Below are positions 25,394 through 33,592 of a stretch of DNA of 55,329 bases, piece after piece (position 1 is the first letter of the stretch; the number at the start of each line of letters is the position of its first letter). The position numbers were made by a program, and so were the translations under genes. Source of the DNA: JAVEWJ01 sp034004605 (GTDB taxonomy: Bacteria; Patescibacteriota; Gracilibacteria; UBA1369; LOWO2-01-FULL-3); assembly GCA_034004605.1 (NCBI GenBank), contig JAVEWJ010000004.1, positions 1-55,329 of the forward strand, written 5' to 3'. The notes beneath the pieces were generated by a model. That model did no database searches and was not told where the DNA came from. It saw only the letters and a list, made by a program, of their open reading frames with translations.

Positions 25394-25804
25394 ATGAGAT
25401 CAGTTAATAAAGTAATCATAATTGGAAATCTTACGAGAGATCCCGAAATGAAAGCCACTCAAAATGGGCAAAATATTTGTACTTTTGGTGTAGCCACAAA
25501 TAGAGAATGGGTGACAGGTGGTGGTGAAAAGAAAAAATCCACCGAGTTTCACGAAATTGTGGCTTGGTCAAGACTTGCCGATATTTGTTCAAAATTTTTG
25601 AAAAAAGGAAAACTTGTGTATCTCGAAGGTTATCTCAAAAGAAGAAGTTGGGATGCTGAAAACGGAGAAAAAAAGTTTAAAACCGAAATCGTATTGGAAG
25701 ATATGATTATCCTCTCCAGAAAGCCAAATGAGGAGGATGTGGATTTGCCGGTTTATGAGTCGTCGGAGCCACTTTCCGATGATATTGGCGAAAATATTTT
25801 TTAA
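25394..25804 (+). CDS. ssb: single-stranded DNA-binding protein
   Basis: 136 residues from ATG 25394; a TTG 9 nt earlier is possible. An OB fold with typical segments VNKVIIIGNLTRDPEMKATQ, CTFGVATNREW, EFHEIVAWSRLADICSKFLKKGKLVYLEGYL and KTEIVLEDMIIL. The acidic tail ends LSDDIGENIF, a variant of the usual DDDIPF partner-binding tip. It lies between rpsF and rpsR, the standard place in many bacteria, with a 22-nt gap from rpsF. Confidence 0.97.
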   Translation: MRSVNKVIIIGNLTRDPEMKATQNGQNICTFGVATNREWVTGGGEKKKSTEFHEIVAWSRLADICSKFLKKGKLVYLEGYLKRRSWDAENGEKKFKTEIVLEDMIILSRKPNEEDVDLPVYESSEPLSDDIGENIF

Positions 25805-25814
25805 TCACTAACAA

Positions 25815-26030
25815 ATGTCAACTTACAAAGGTAGAAAATGTCATTTTTGCGAGAAGAAAATCAAATACATTGATTACAAAAATGTAAAACTTCTCAGAAA
25901 ATACGTTACAAAGTACAAAAAAATCGTTCCGAAATACTATTCTGGAACATGCCTAAGCCATCAGAAAAACCTTGCAAGAGCAATCAAAAACGCAAGATTC
26001 ATGGCACTTATTCCGTTTACTGTAGACTAA
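25815..26030 (+). CDS. rpsR: 30S ribosomal protein bS18
   Basis: 71 residues, normal length. It keeps the zinc-binding cysteines (CHFC at 9-12 and GTC at 46, C+ type) and the core YIDYKNVKLLRKYVT and CLSHQKNLARAIKNARFMALIPF. Partner of S6 in the 30S platform. Starts 10 nt after ssb and ends at a good terminator, closing the operon. Confidence 0.97.
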   Translation: MSTYKGRKCHFCEKKIKYIDYKNVKLLRKYVTKYKKIVPKYYSGTCLSHQKNLARAIKNARFMALIPFTVD

Positions 26031-26045
26031 AAGACCAATTTGAAA

Positions 26046-26074
26046 AAGGTCGCATTAGCTTGCGGCCTTTTTTA
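26046..26074 (+). terminator. intrinsic terminator after rpsR
   Basis: AAGGTCGC (26046-26053) pairs with GCGGCCTT (26062-26069), one G-T pair, loop of 8, followed by TTTT. It lies between rpsR and the convergent toxin remnant. Confidence 0.85.
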
Positions 26075-26082
26075 GTGTAAGG

Positions 26083-26355
26083 TCAGTCGACATAAGCGTC
26101 TTTTCTGTGCCTGACACTCAAAACAAACAATACAACTATCTCTCCTTCACGATTGTAATCAAATAGTACCCGATAATTTCCGACACGAAATCTATATTCA
26201 CCGAATGTTGAGTTTGTTAATTTCTTCGCAAAAAATAAAGGATTTTCCGCCCTTACGAAGAAATTTATTTTATTCACAATTCTTTTGGCAAGGGATTATG
26301 GCAAGCCTTTCAAACACTTGATTGCATAATTCGAATAGACAATCTTATAGCTCAT
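26083..26355 (-). pseudogene. RelE/ParE-type toxin interrupted by an in-frame stop
   Basis: Reading from ATG 26355 gives MSYKIVYSNYAIKCLKGLP, then TAA (26298-26296), then in the same frame SLAKRIVNKINFF and the RelE C-terminal core FGEYRFRVGNYRVLFDY and SVRHRKDAYVD to TGA at 26083. Without the stop this is a 90-residue RelE/ParE toxin; the stop replaces the Lys usual in LPK, one base away (AAA to TAA). The start overlaps the antitoxin by 11 bp, the normal arrangement. The toxin is probably dead, unless the stop is a sequencing or population variant or translation restarts at GTG 26277. Confidence 0.82.
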
Positions 26356-26599
26356 CAGTTGAACTTTTAAGTACTTCTTCCTCGGAAACGAAATTTCCTT
26401 TTTTATATTCCTTTCTTGCCTTGGATACTTCTTTTTTGAGTTTTTCCATCTCAAAGAGATTTTCCGATATCGGAGACACCTCAAAAATCGGTTTGTTTTT
26501 GTTTAAAACAATTATCCTGTATTTATTGCACGCCATTTCTTTAGTGAGGGCTGTAAGATTCAGTCTGTACTCTTTAAGTCCTACAAGTTTTGTTTTCAT
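26345..26599 (-). CDS. Phd/YefM-like antitoxin
   Basis: 84 residues with the Phd/YefM pattern: MKTKLVGLKEYRLNLTALTKEM (DNA-binding N-terminal half), KYRIIVLNKNKPIFEVSPI, and a charged helical C-terminal half that would wrap the toxin (EMEKLKKEVSKARKEYKKG). It neutralises the toxin and represses the pair. The antitoxin is intact while the toxin is broken, as expected when a toxin-antitoxin pair decays. Confidence 0.82.
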   Translation of the reverse strand: MKTKLVGLKEYRLNLTALTKEMACNKYRIIVLNKNKPIFEVSPISENLFEMEKLKKEVSKARKEYKKGNFVSEEEVLKSSTDEL

Positions 26600-26722
26600 G
26601 GTTGTAATTTAAGGTACATCATAAGTATAAACAATTCGCGTCGTAAAATCAATAAAATAATCCACCCCTTTAAATCCATTCCACTTTATAAACACTTTTA
26701 CCTTTAATTTTCCTTATCTTTT

Positions 26723-26731
26723 TGCTATAAT
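26723..26731 (+). promoter_or_regulatory. extended -10 of the VirB6-like operon
   Basis: TGC-TATAAT (-10 at 26726-26731), a full extended -10, with a poor -35 (TTTAAT at 26703-26708, spacer 17). The leader to the TTG start at 26753 would be about 15 nt. Confidence 0.6.
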
Positions 26732-26752
26732 ATATAGATTTAAAAAAAGTAA

Positions 26753-27277
26753 TTGGAACTAAAAAGTATACAACACGGAGATGATCAAAAAGCCGGATTT
26801 GAAACCCCGGGCGGAGATAAAAACGTTATTTCTTGGATATCCAAGGATTATGAGGAGTTTTCAAGGGGTAAATATTGGAATTTCGGGATGATTTTGCTTG
26901 TGATAATTCTTGCGATTGGTGGAATTATCTTAAATTCATGGACATTTTCGCTTGCTATAGTGGTTTTTGCTATCGTTTACTATTTGATTCACAAGTCTTC
27001 GTCCACGGATCTGCCTGTGGAAATATCCGAAATCGGAGTGAAAATCGGAAACAAATATTTTCCTTATGCACAGATTAGTGCTTTTTCGCTCGATCTATCC
27101 GGTCCATCGAGAAAAGTGATTTTTTACCTAAAAAACGACTTGTTGGGGGAAAGAAATCTTTATCTTTTCGAAACGGATCCGGCAATCGTAAAAGCCTATC
27201 TAATCAAAAAAATCCCCGAAGTCGAGAAAAAAAGCGACACACTTGTGGAGATGCTTAATAAATTGTTAAAAATTTAA
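26753..27277 (+). CDS. two-helix membrane protein with C-terminal PH-like domain
   Basis: 174 residues from TTG 26753; a stop codon lies directly upstream in frame and the next ATG is 45 codons later, so TTG is the likely start. A soluble N-terminus (ISWISKDYEEFSRGKYW) is followed by two helices in a tight hairpin (FGMILLVIILAIGGIIL, TFSLAIVVFAIVYYLIH) and a beta-rich cytoplasmic domain (VEISEIGVKIGNKYFPYAQISAF, KVIFYLKNDLLGERNLYLF) that resembles bacterial PH-type domains. Function unknown. First gene of a four-gene operon with the VirB6-like protein. Confidence 0.8.
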   Translation: MELKSIQHGDDQKAGFETPGGDKNVISWISKDYEEFSRGKYWNFGMILLVIILAIGGIILNSWTFSLAIVVFAIVYYLIHKSSSTDLPVEISEIGVKIGNKYFPYAQISAFSLDLSGPSRKVIFYLKNDLLGERNLYLFETDPAIVKAYLIKKIPEVEKKSDTLVEMLNKLLKI

Positions 27278-27279
27278 GA

Positions 27280-28890
27280 ATGTCAGAAAACCAAAATACA
27301 AATCCGGAATACCAAAATACGCCACAAGACTCAGCGGAAAGAGAAAGAGCATCTTTGCAAAATCAAAGCAGGGTAGCTCGAATAGAGCTCCAAAACGAGC
27401 TTTCCTTGGACCAGCAAAAAGTGATGGCCGAAACAAACGATGCGCAAAAAGAAATGATGGATGAAGCCGGAGAAAAAGTAAAAGATAGTTTTAATGATAT
27501 ATACAATTTGGGAAATGCCAGAGCAAAAAGTTCGGTGGGATCCCTGATGCATGGGTTCCTTTCGCAGTTGAAACAAATTGACAGCGCCCTTACCGAAAGA
27601 AGAAAGCTTGTAGCAAAGGATTCCTCTTTAACCGATGAAGAAAAAATCGCAAAAATCAATTTGGAAACACTAAAAGAAAAGGATCAGGAAATACGGGATA
27701 TTATCGAATACGCACAGAATTTCGCAAAGGATATAAAAGAAAACGGCGGAAAAAACTCGCTTGAAGCTCTTCTTAAAGCGGAAGACGAATTAAAGATTTA
27801 TCTCGATATGATTCATGGAGATAAGGATATGAAGGAGGCTTTGGCTTTCACCTACAATTTTGATGACACGCAAAGGACTGAGAAAAAGGACAAGATTTTC
27901 ACTATGTTGGCGGATAAAATTATTTCAAAGCCAAATGAGCTTAGGGCTTGGTCTTTGGTAATAAAGAAGCTTAGTCTAAACGAAATTAAAGAATTCAGAG
28001 ATAAATATTTCGGCAATAATAAGGCAAAACTTGTGGACTCTATAGTTCAAAGCAAAAACGAATACGCCTCGATGATCTATATCACACTATACGGAGAAGC
28101 CGAGTATTTAAGGATTTCAGGCCTTACACCCGAACAAAAAACTAATTTGGTAAATTTAAACCGAAGCCTTACCGATTATCAGGATAAAGCCGAAAGGCTT
28201 GAAAGAAGATCTATCGGTGCGAGAAACACCGCAATGGATATGCTAAGCGGAGAGAATGTTTTGGGACTTTTTGGAATGCTTTGGGGTACGGCTACAGCGG
28301 GTCTTAATCTTTTTGTGGAGCTTGGAGGCGGAAAGTTTAAAAAGGATCCAGCCAAAGCCCTTGAAAGCGCCATAAAAAACCCATATGTGTGGGGAGGTGG
28401 AGTTGCAGCCGGTTCTGGATTTGCGCTAGTGACCGGAGGCGTTGATTCTTTCCTTGAATCTATGGGGCCGGAGGATGAAAAAGCCGCCGAACTCAAACAA
28501 AAAGCCACAAACAGGATGAAAAATCTGCTTATTTCCGATAGGCATCCTCTTTGTCAGTTGGCCACTTCAAGTTCAGCTCGTTTCGCGCTGGCTTCTTTTG
28601 CTAAAAACAAGATTGAAATAGACGGGCTTAAACACATTTCCGAACTCAAAAATCCGGAGCAAACTCTCACAAAAAAATATTTTATGCAGTATTTGGATGT
28701 CCTAATAGACGAAACAAGGAATCCTGAAGATAAAAATGCCCTTATGCAACTTAAAAACTACATGAGAAATATCCCTTACGGTAATAAAGAATTTTCAGAA
28801 CTCGTGATAAACTTAAGCATTTTGGAAATCGGCGGAGAAGATATAAAGAGTACTGATAAAAATTTCGAAGCTTTTAAAAGCAAACTATAA
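27280..28890 (+). CDS. large helical protein of unknown function
   Basis: 536 residues, 2 nt after the previous stop and sharing 1 nt with the next gene. The first about 330 residues are charged and helical, with coiled-coil character (SRVARIELQNELSLDQQKVMAE, QIDSALTERRKLVAK). A Gly/Ala-rich hydrophobic part follows (NVLGLFGMLWGTATAGLNLFVELGGG and VWGGGVAAGSGFALVTGGVDSF, about residues 325-390) that could enter a membrane, then another helical part. No family recognised. Context suggests a partner of the VirB6-like protein. Confidence 0.8.
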   Translation: MSENQNTNPEYQNTPQDSAERERASLQNQSRVARIELQNELSLDQQKVMAETNDAQKEMMDEAGEKVKDSFNDIYNLGNARAKSSVGSLMHGFLSQLKQIDSALTERRKLVAKDSSLTDEEKIAKINLETLKEKDQEIRDIIEYAQNFAKDIKENGGKNSLEALLKAEDELKIYLDMIHGDKDMKEALAFTYNFDDTQRTEKKDKIFTMLADKIISKPNELRAWSLVIKKLSLNEIKEFRDKYFGNNKAKLVDSIVQSKNEYASMIYITLYGEAEYLRISGLTPEQKTNLVNLNRSLTDYQDKAERLERRSIGARNTAMDMLSGENVLGLFGMLWGTATAGLNLFVELGGGKFKKDPAKALESAIKNPYVWGGGVAAGSGFALVTGGVDSFLESMGPEDEKAAELKQKATNRMKNLLISDRHPLCQLATSSSARFALASFAKNKIEIDGLKHISELKNPEQTLTKKYFMQYLDVLIDETRNPEDKNALMQLKNYMRNIPYGNKEFSELVINLSILEIGGEDIKSTDKNFEAFKSKL

Positions 28891-30719
28891 TGATATTAAA
28901 AAGACTAAAATCCGGGCTTTCTCTCAAATATATGGTAGTTTTCGGTTTGGCGATTTTTTCTTTGCACCTTTTTGTAAACGGACTCACGGCCTACGCTGTG
29001 GATATTCCGGGACTTGAAGAACAGGCCTCTTTGGCAAGTGTGATTCTTGGAATCAGCGGCGCTCTTAATAGGCTTCTTTGGCCGATTTTAATTATGATCG
29101 GAGGACTTCTCGATAATTCGATTCTTTTTGGTTCTGGAATGGACGCTCGTCTTAGAGAAATTTGGATTCCGGTTCGAAACCTTGTGAATTTGGTTTTTGT
29201 GGTGGGCCTTGTGGGTATAGCAATATACAATATGACAAGTCTCGCCGATGACAATGCAAGCATAAAAGGACTTCTTCCCAAAATGGTGATTGGAATAATC
29301 GCAATTAATTTTTCATTTTTAGGAATCAAAGTGTTTTTGGATGCGATAAATGTAGCCACATCAGCCGTATTTGCCCTTCCCGATCAAGTATCGGAGGGGC
29401 TGGCCGAAATTGAAATCACAAAAGACCCAAATCAGTCCAGACTTTTTTGCCTTGCGGTAGCCGGAAAAGCTTCAAGCGAAACCACATATTGGGACAATCC
29501 GGCTGCACTGGAAGCATACCAAAGAAAAGTTGCAAAAAAACAAGCCATGTATGAATTCGGGCTTAAAACAGAAGATCAATGTACTCAAAATCCGGCTTGT
29601 GAAGATAAAGCAAAAAGATATTTTGATAACGGTCTTTGTAATGGATTTACTCTTAGCAGTGAAGGACAAAAGTTTTTCGACACTTTCGGTGGCCAAAATG
29701 TGGCGCTTGCCATGGCTATTGAACTTGGACAGATTATGTACTATCAAGATGTAGATATATCCGTAGAAAATGTGGAAAAGGTGCTTGTAAGTATAATTAT
29801 TTCTCTGATTTTATATGCGATTTATGCCGTCACTTTTATTGCTTTGTTTATCGTGCTTTTAGCGCGTCTCATCGTGCTTTGGATAATAATCGCGATGTCA
29901 CCGGTGATAATTCTCGGTTCGGCAATTCCGGCAATAGGAAGCAAGATTTCTTCTCTTTCTTCTGCAAAGGATACATTTATCCAAAATGCGATAGCGCCTC
30001 TTATTATAAGCGTATCAATGACAATAGGCTGGATAATGCTCAAAGCAATGAAAAGCATTGATTCAGTAGGTTCGGAAAATTTAAGCGCCGTATTTAATTC
30101 CACCGACGGCGCACTTCCCATCGTGGGCCTTACCACAATGCAGGATGTAATCGTAGGAATTGGAGTAATCGCAATCACTTGGGTGGCCATTACTTCAGCT
30201 ATGAGCAAAACGATCGCAAAAAGTATCACCGACACATTATATGGAGGACTTAAACAAGCCGGAAACTGGATTGCAAACATACCTTTAAATACGAACTTGA
30301 TACCTGTAAAACTCCCCGGTGAACCCACAGCAAAACCTACAAACATAAACGACATCTTATCAATGGGCAGAACTCGCTTTAATCAAATGAGCCAACCCAG
30401 TGGTGACTTAAACAGAAGAATGGGAGGTACTTTGAAGGCGGAAGCAAAATATTGGGCGCAATTCGATGGGCCGCAACAGAGGCTTGCTTATTTGTATGAA
30501 ACACAAGAAAGTAGACAAACAGTTTTTGATTTATTAAAGGCAAAAAAGGGAACAGCAGAATTTAGTGCAATGGAAGAAGAATATAAAAAATATGCAACCA
30601 ATAAAGATTTGCTAAATAATTTTGCCACAAACGGCCTTGAGATTGAATGGAATAATCTCAAAACAGAATTAGCAACCATGAAGAATAATGGAAAGATCCA
30701 GCAACTCACTACCTACTAA
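28890..30719 (+). CDS. VirB6/TrbL-like polytopic membrane protein
   Basis: 609 residues. N-terminal hydrophobic segment with possible cleavage after AYA, membrane helices at about 50-80, 95-120 and 130-160, an external loop of about 120 residues with several cysteines (DQCTQNPACEDKAKRYFDNGLC), then a dense cluster of helices (VSIIISLILYAIYAVTFIALFIVLLARLIVLWIIIAMSPVIILG), where RLIVLWIIIAMSPV recalls the VirB6/TrbL core. The last 130 residues are soluble. VirB6 proteins form the inner-membrane channel of type IV secretion systems; no VirB4 ATPase is in the window, so the system type stays open. Confidence 0.6.
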   Translation: MILKRLKSGLSLKYMVVFGLAIFSLHLFVNGLTAYAVDIPGLEEQASLASVILGISGALNRLLWPILIMIGGLLDNSILFGSGMDARLREIWIPVRNLVNLVFVVGLVGIAIYNMTSLADDNASIKGLLPKMVIGIIAINFSFLGIKVFLDAINVATSAVFALPDQVSEGLAEIEITKDPNQSRLFCLAVAGKASSETTYWDNPAALEAYQRKVAKKQAMYEFGLKTEDQCTQNPACEDKAKRYFDNGLCNGFTLSSEGQKFFDTFGGQNVALAMAIELGQIMYYQDVDISVENVEKVLVSIIISLILYAIYAVTFIALFIVLLARLIVLWIIIAMSPVIILGSAIPAIGSKISSLSSAKDTFIQNAIAPLIISVSMTIGWIMLKAMKSIDSVGSENLSAVFNSTDGALPIVGLTTMQDVIVGIGVIAITWVAITSAMSKTIAKSITDTLYGGLKQAGNWIANIPLNTNLIPVKLPGEPTAKPTNINDILSMGRTRFNQMSQPSGDLNRRMGGTLKAEAKYWAQFDGPQQRLAYLYETQESRQTVFDLLKAKKGTAEFSAMEEEYKKYATNKDLLNNFATNGLEIEWNNLKTELATMKNNGKIQQLTTY

Positions 30720-30726
30720 AACCAAA

Positions 30727-33582
30727 ATGAAAAAGTATCACTTAAAATCCGGCAAAAAATCATTTTTCCAAAGCGGACTTTTTATTTTCGTTCGTGAAAT
30801 AGGAGACTCTTCATCCTTTGTGGATAAATACCTTGCACTTGAAGAGCGTGGCCTTCAAATCACGCCATTAAATTCGCAGGAAAATGCCGATTTCAACAGG
30901 CTTCTTCCCGAAATGGCAAATCTGGAAACTCAATATTTTAGTTTGTATGAAGCTTATGAAGAAGAGCCAATGGACTTTCCTCCCGAAATCACTGCGCTGG
31001 AAGACCAATATAATACTCTTTATCAGGAATATTCGGAAGAGCCTTCGGGAACACCCGTTTTTTTAGCAAAAGAAAGACAACTGAAAGCTTTACAGAAAAA
31101 ATTGGAAAAGAAGAAGAAAGAATTCATAAGAAACGGTAATCATTCAGCCATCGAAGAGCAAATAAATGCAGTGCTCACTAATTGGGAAAAAAAGAAGAAA
31201 GAATTAAAAAGAAAATGCAACCATATTCTTGAACAAATCGAAGATAAATTCGAGATTCTCAGCGCTTCGAAAGAAATTGGCATCGATTTGTCTTCGGTAA
31301 GGACACTTATTTCTCATCCTTCCGGCACAAAATATAATATCACTCAAATTGTTGCCCAGAAACAGTTTGTAAATCAAAGGGGAGACTACAAGAAAAACCT
31401 TGAAATCAGCTTACAGGAAGAAGGAGCGACCCAAGCCAGTAAATTCAATGTTCACGGCCTTCTTCAGCAAATCGAGACAAATAATCTTTATGCGCATCTT
31501 CCCACGCTTACCGACCTGAAAAATTCAATTTTCACCACTAACGAAATCATTCCCGATATTTCTACCGGAATGAAATTTACCACAGAGCTAAATAATACTC
31601 CCTCTGAATTTACAGTCACAAATATCGAAAACGATGGAATCACCTTAAGTACAGCTGTAAAACCTTTTGCAAATAGCGATTACTCCGCTACAAAGCTACT
31701 CTTTGGACAGTTTGCGAATTTTGTAAACAAAAATCAGTTCAAGCCCGAGGTTCAAATAAGTAATTCTCAAGTTCAGGAAATACGCGAAGATACAGGAAAA
31801 AACGCGGAAGCAACAATCACCGAAGAAGGAATAAGACCCTATGATGAAGCTTCCGGCGCTATTACAGAAGAAAACCTTACCGACATACCTGTAGAAACGA
31901 GTTATTTTAAAGAACTAAAAGAAAATACAAAATTTTATTCCATAAAAGACATAATTGAATTCATCAAACACATTCGAGCCAATTATAAGGGTAATAGCGA
32001 AGTTTTGGCTGAGTTCAGACAAGGAAAATTGGGAGAAGCAATGTTTACCGGAGATTTAAAGGAACACTTCAAACAGGGAAAAAGAAAAAAAGCGGAAAGC
32101 GCAATAAAAGAGGGTGCCGAGAAAAAATTAAAAAGTAAACCTCCTGAAGAATTGACAGCTGTACTTCGCACTTCAGGTAATAAATATGATCTTGAGGTGG
32201 CCTTCAATGTACTTTCCGAACAAGGTTTTTTGAATATGTGGGATCCTCAAATTTGGGCAAACATTTTTCGAGTAGCAAAAAAAAGATCTTTTGTTCCGGA
32301 AGGTTTGTCTATAGACCCGAATTCCGCAGTATGCAAAAAGCTATATGATGAATTTGCCAATGCCGTAAACAAAATTTGGGACGATCCAAATCAATTTTCC
32401 ACATGGGAACGAAGGAATCTAACAAATTGCGCATCTAAAGTAAGTGGAGTAAAAGACAGAGCAAACAGAATTATTTCTTCGGTTGGATTTGCGCCTCATA
32501 TGGAATCTCTCCTAAAGGAACACATGTCTCCGAAAAAATTCGCTCCGGTTGATCCTCATGAGTATGAAGCAATGCTTCTTTACGCTCTTGAAAACGGAAA
32601 AGGCTCGATCGAAGAAAGATTGTATTACCTTATTATGGGACTTACCCTTAAAGACAAAAAATCAGGAGCCACCGTATTGACACTTGAAAGACTTTCTCAA
32701 ATCAATAGTTCTCTTCATTCTAAAAATGTGGTCTTGGCTTTTTTAAATTCAAGTATTCCTCGTCCCCCCGAAGGAAAAGAACATCCTATCACAAGAAAAG
32801 AACTTGAAGCCTTTGGTGAGTCATTTTTGGATAAATCCTCGAAAGATCTTGATGAAAAATATCAATTCAAGCCGAATAACGCCGTAAAAGAATTTATTTG
32901 GAATACTCTTATTTCAAATCCGGTTTATAAAGACTTGGCGACAACGGAGGTCAGAAATATGCAAAATATAGATCCTTCGGAAACTCAATACTACATTCCA
33001 TTAGCGTCTGAAAACCTCATAAAAACAACTTGTATTACTCAAGGAGGTATTAAAATAGGTATGGACGGCTTTGCAAACGGATTCGCCGGATTCAGTCAAT
33101 ACATCAAAAACATGGCTCAGATGGCGGATAATGCGAGAAGTGGAATCGTCAACGCCAATACTCAAAATGAAAAAGAAATGCAGAAAAAAATCTTTGCCGA
33201 AGCCATGCGAAATATCAAAGAAGGTATCAAATCTTATGTTATGTACGAAGGAATTCTTACTGATAAATTTGAGGAAAAACCCACAACATTCATCCGTTTG
33301 GACCACGATACTCTTAGAAACAGAAAAGTGGCAGGCACGAATCATAACGCAATGCATTACATAAATGAATTAAACGGCCTTGTTCAAAATATTGTGCAAA
33401 AGTACAACGATAGTGAATATTCAAGAAAAATATCACCCATTTACACTCAGTCAATTACTGACCAGAAAAGAAAAACCCAAGCTTTAAGGGACTTTAGCTC
33501 AGGTTTTGACAATTTAATAAAAGATGATAACAACCGCCTTCTCGACACAATCCTAGCCAAAAATCTAACGGGAATTTCTTAA
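30727..33582 (+). CDS. very large soluble protein of unknown function in the VirB6-like operon
   Basis: 951 residues from ATG 30727, 7 nt after the previous stop; an ATG at 30688 inside the previous gene is less likely. No signal peptide. Residues about 40-180 are Glu/Lys-rich coiled coil (QLKALQKKLEKKKKEFIR). Two similar beta modules may follow (SHPSGTKYNITQIVAQKQF and STGMKFTTELNNTPSEFTVTN, about 190-330), then a long helical region to the end. No family recognised. It ends 10 bp from the convergent thrS stop. By position it should serve the same apparatus as the VirB6-like protein. Confidence 0.8.
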   Translation: MKKYHLKSGKKSFFQSGLFIFVREIGDSSSFVDKYLALEERGLQITPLNSQENADFNRLLPEMANLETQYFSLYEAYEEEPMDFPPEITALEDQYNTLYQEYSEEPSGTPVFLAKERQLKALQKKLEKKKKEFIRNGNHSAIEEQINAVLTNWEKKKKELKRKCNHILEQIEDKFEILSASKEIGIDLSSVRTLISHPSGTKYNITQIVAQKQFVNQRGDYKKNLEISLQEEGATQASKFNVHGLLQQIETNNLYAHLPTLTDLKNSIFTTNEIIPDISTGMKFTTELNNTPSEFTVTNIENDGITLSTAVKPFANSDYSATKLLFGQFANFVNKNQFKPEVQISNSQVQEIREDTGKNAEATITEEGIRPYDEASGAITEENLTDIPVETSYFKELKENTKFYSIKDIIEFIKHIRANYKGNSEVLAEFRQGKLGEAMFTGDLKEHFKQGKRKKAESAIKEGAEKKLKSKPPEELTAVLRTSGNKYDLEVAFNVLSEQGFLNMWDPQIWANIFRVAKKRSFVPEGLSIDPNSAVCKKLYDEFANAVNKIWDDPNQFSTWERRNLTNCASKVSGVKDRANRIISSVGFAPHMESLLKEHMSPKKFAPVDPHEYEAMLLYALENGKGSIEERLYYLIMGLTLKDKKSGATVLTLERLSQINSSLHSKNVVLAFLNSSIPRPPEGKEHPITRKELEAFGESFLDKSSKDLDEKYQFKPNNAVKEFIWNTLISNPVYKDLATTEVRNMQNIDPSETQYYIPLASENLIKTTCITQGGIKIGMDGFANGFAGFSQYIKNMAQMADNARSGIVNANTQNEKEMQKKIFAEAMRNIKEGIKSYVMYEGILTDKFEEKPTTFIRLDHDTLRNRKVAGTNHNAMHYINELNGLVQNIVQKYNDSEYSRKISPIYTQSITDQKRKTQALRDFSSGFDNLIKDDNNRLLDTILAKNLTGIS

Positions 33583-33592
33583 AGCGGGTCGG

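Noticed and set aside
29822..30355. 177-residue minus-strand ORF
   Set aside because: Antisense shadow of the VirB6-like gene; hydrophobicity mirrors the helices on the coding strand.
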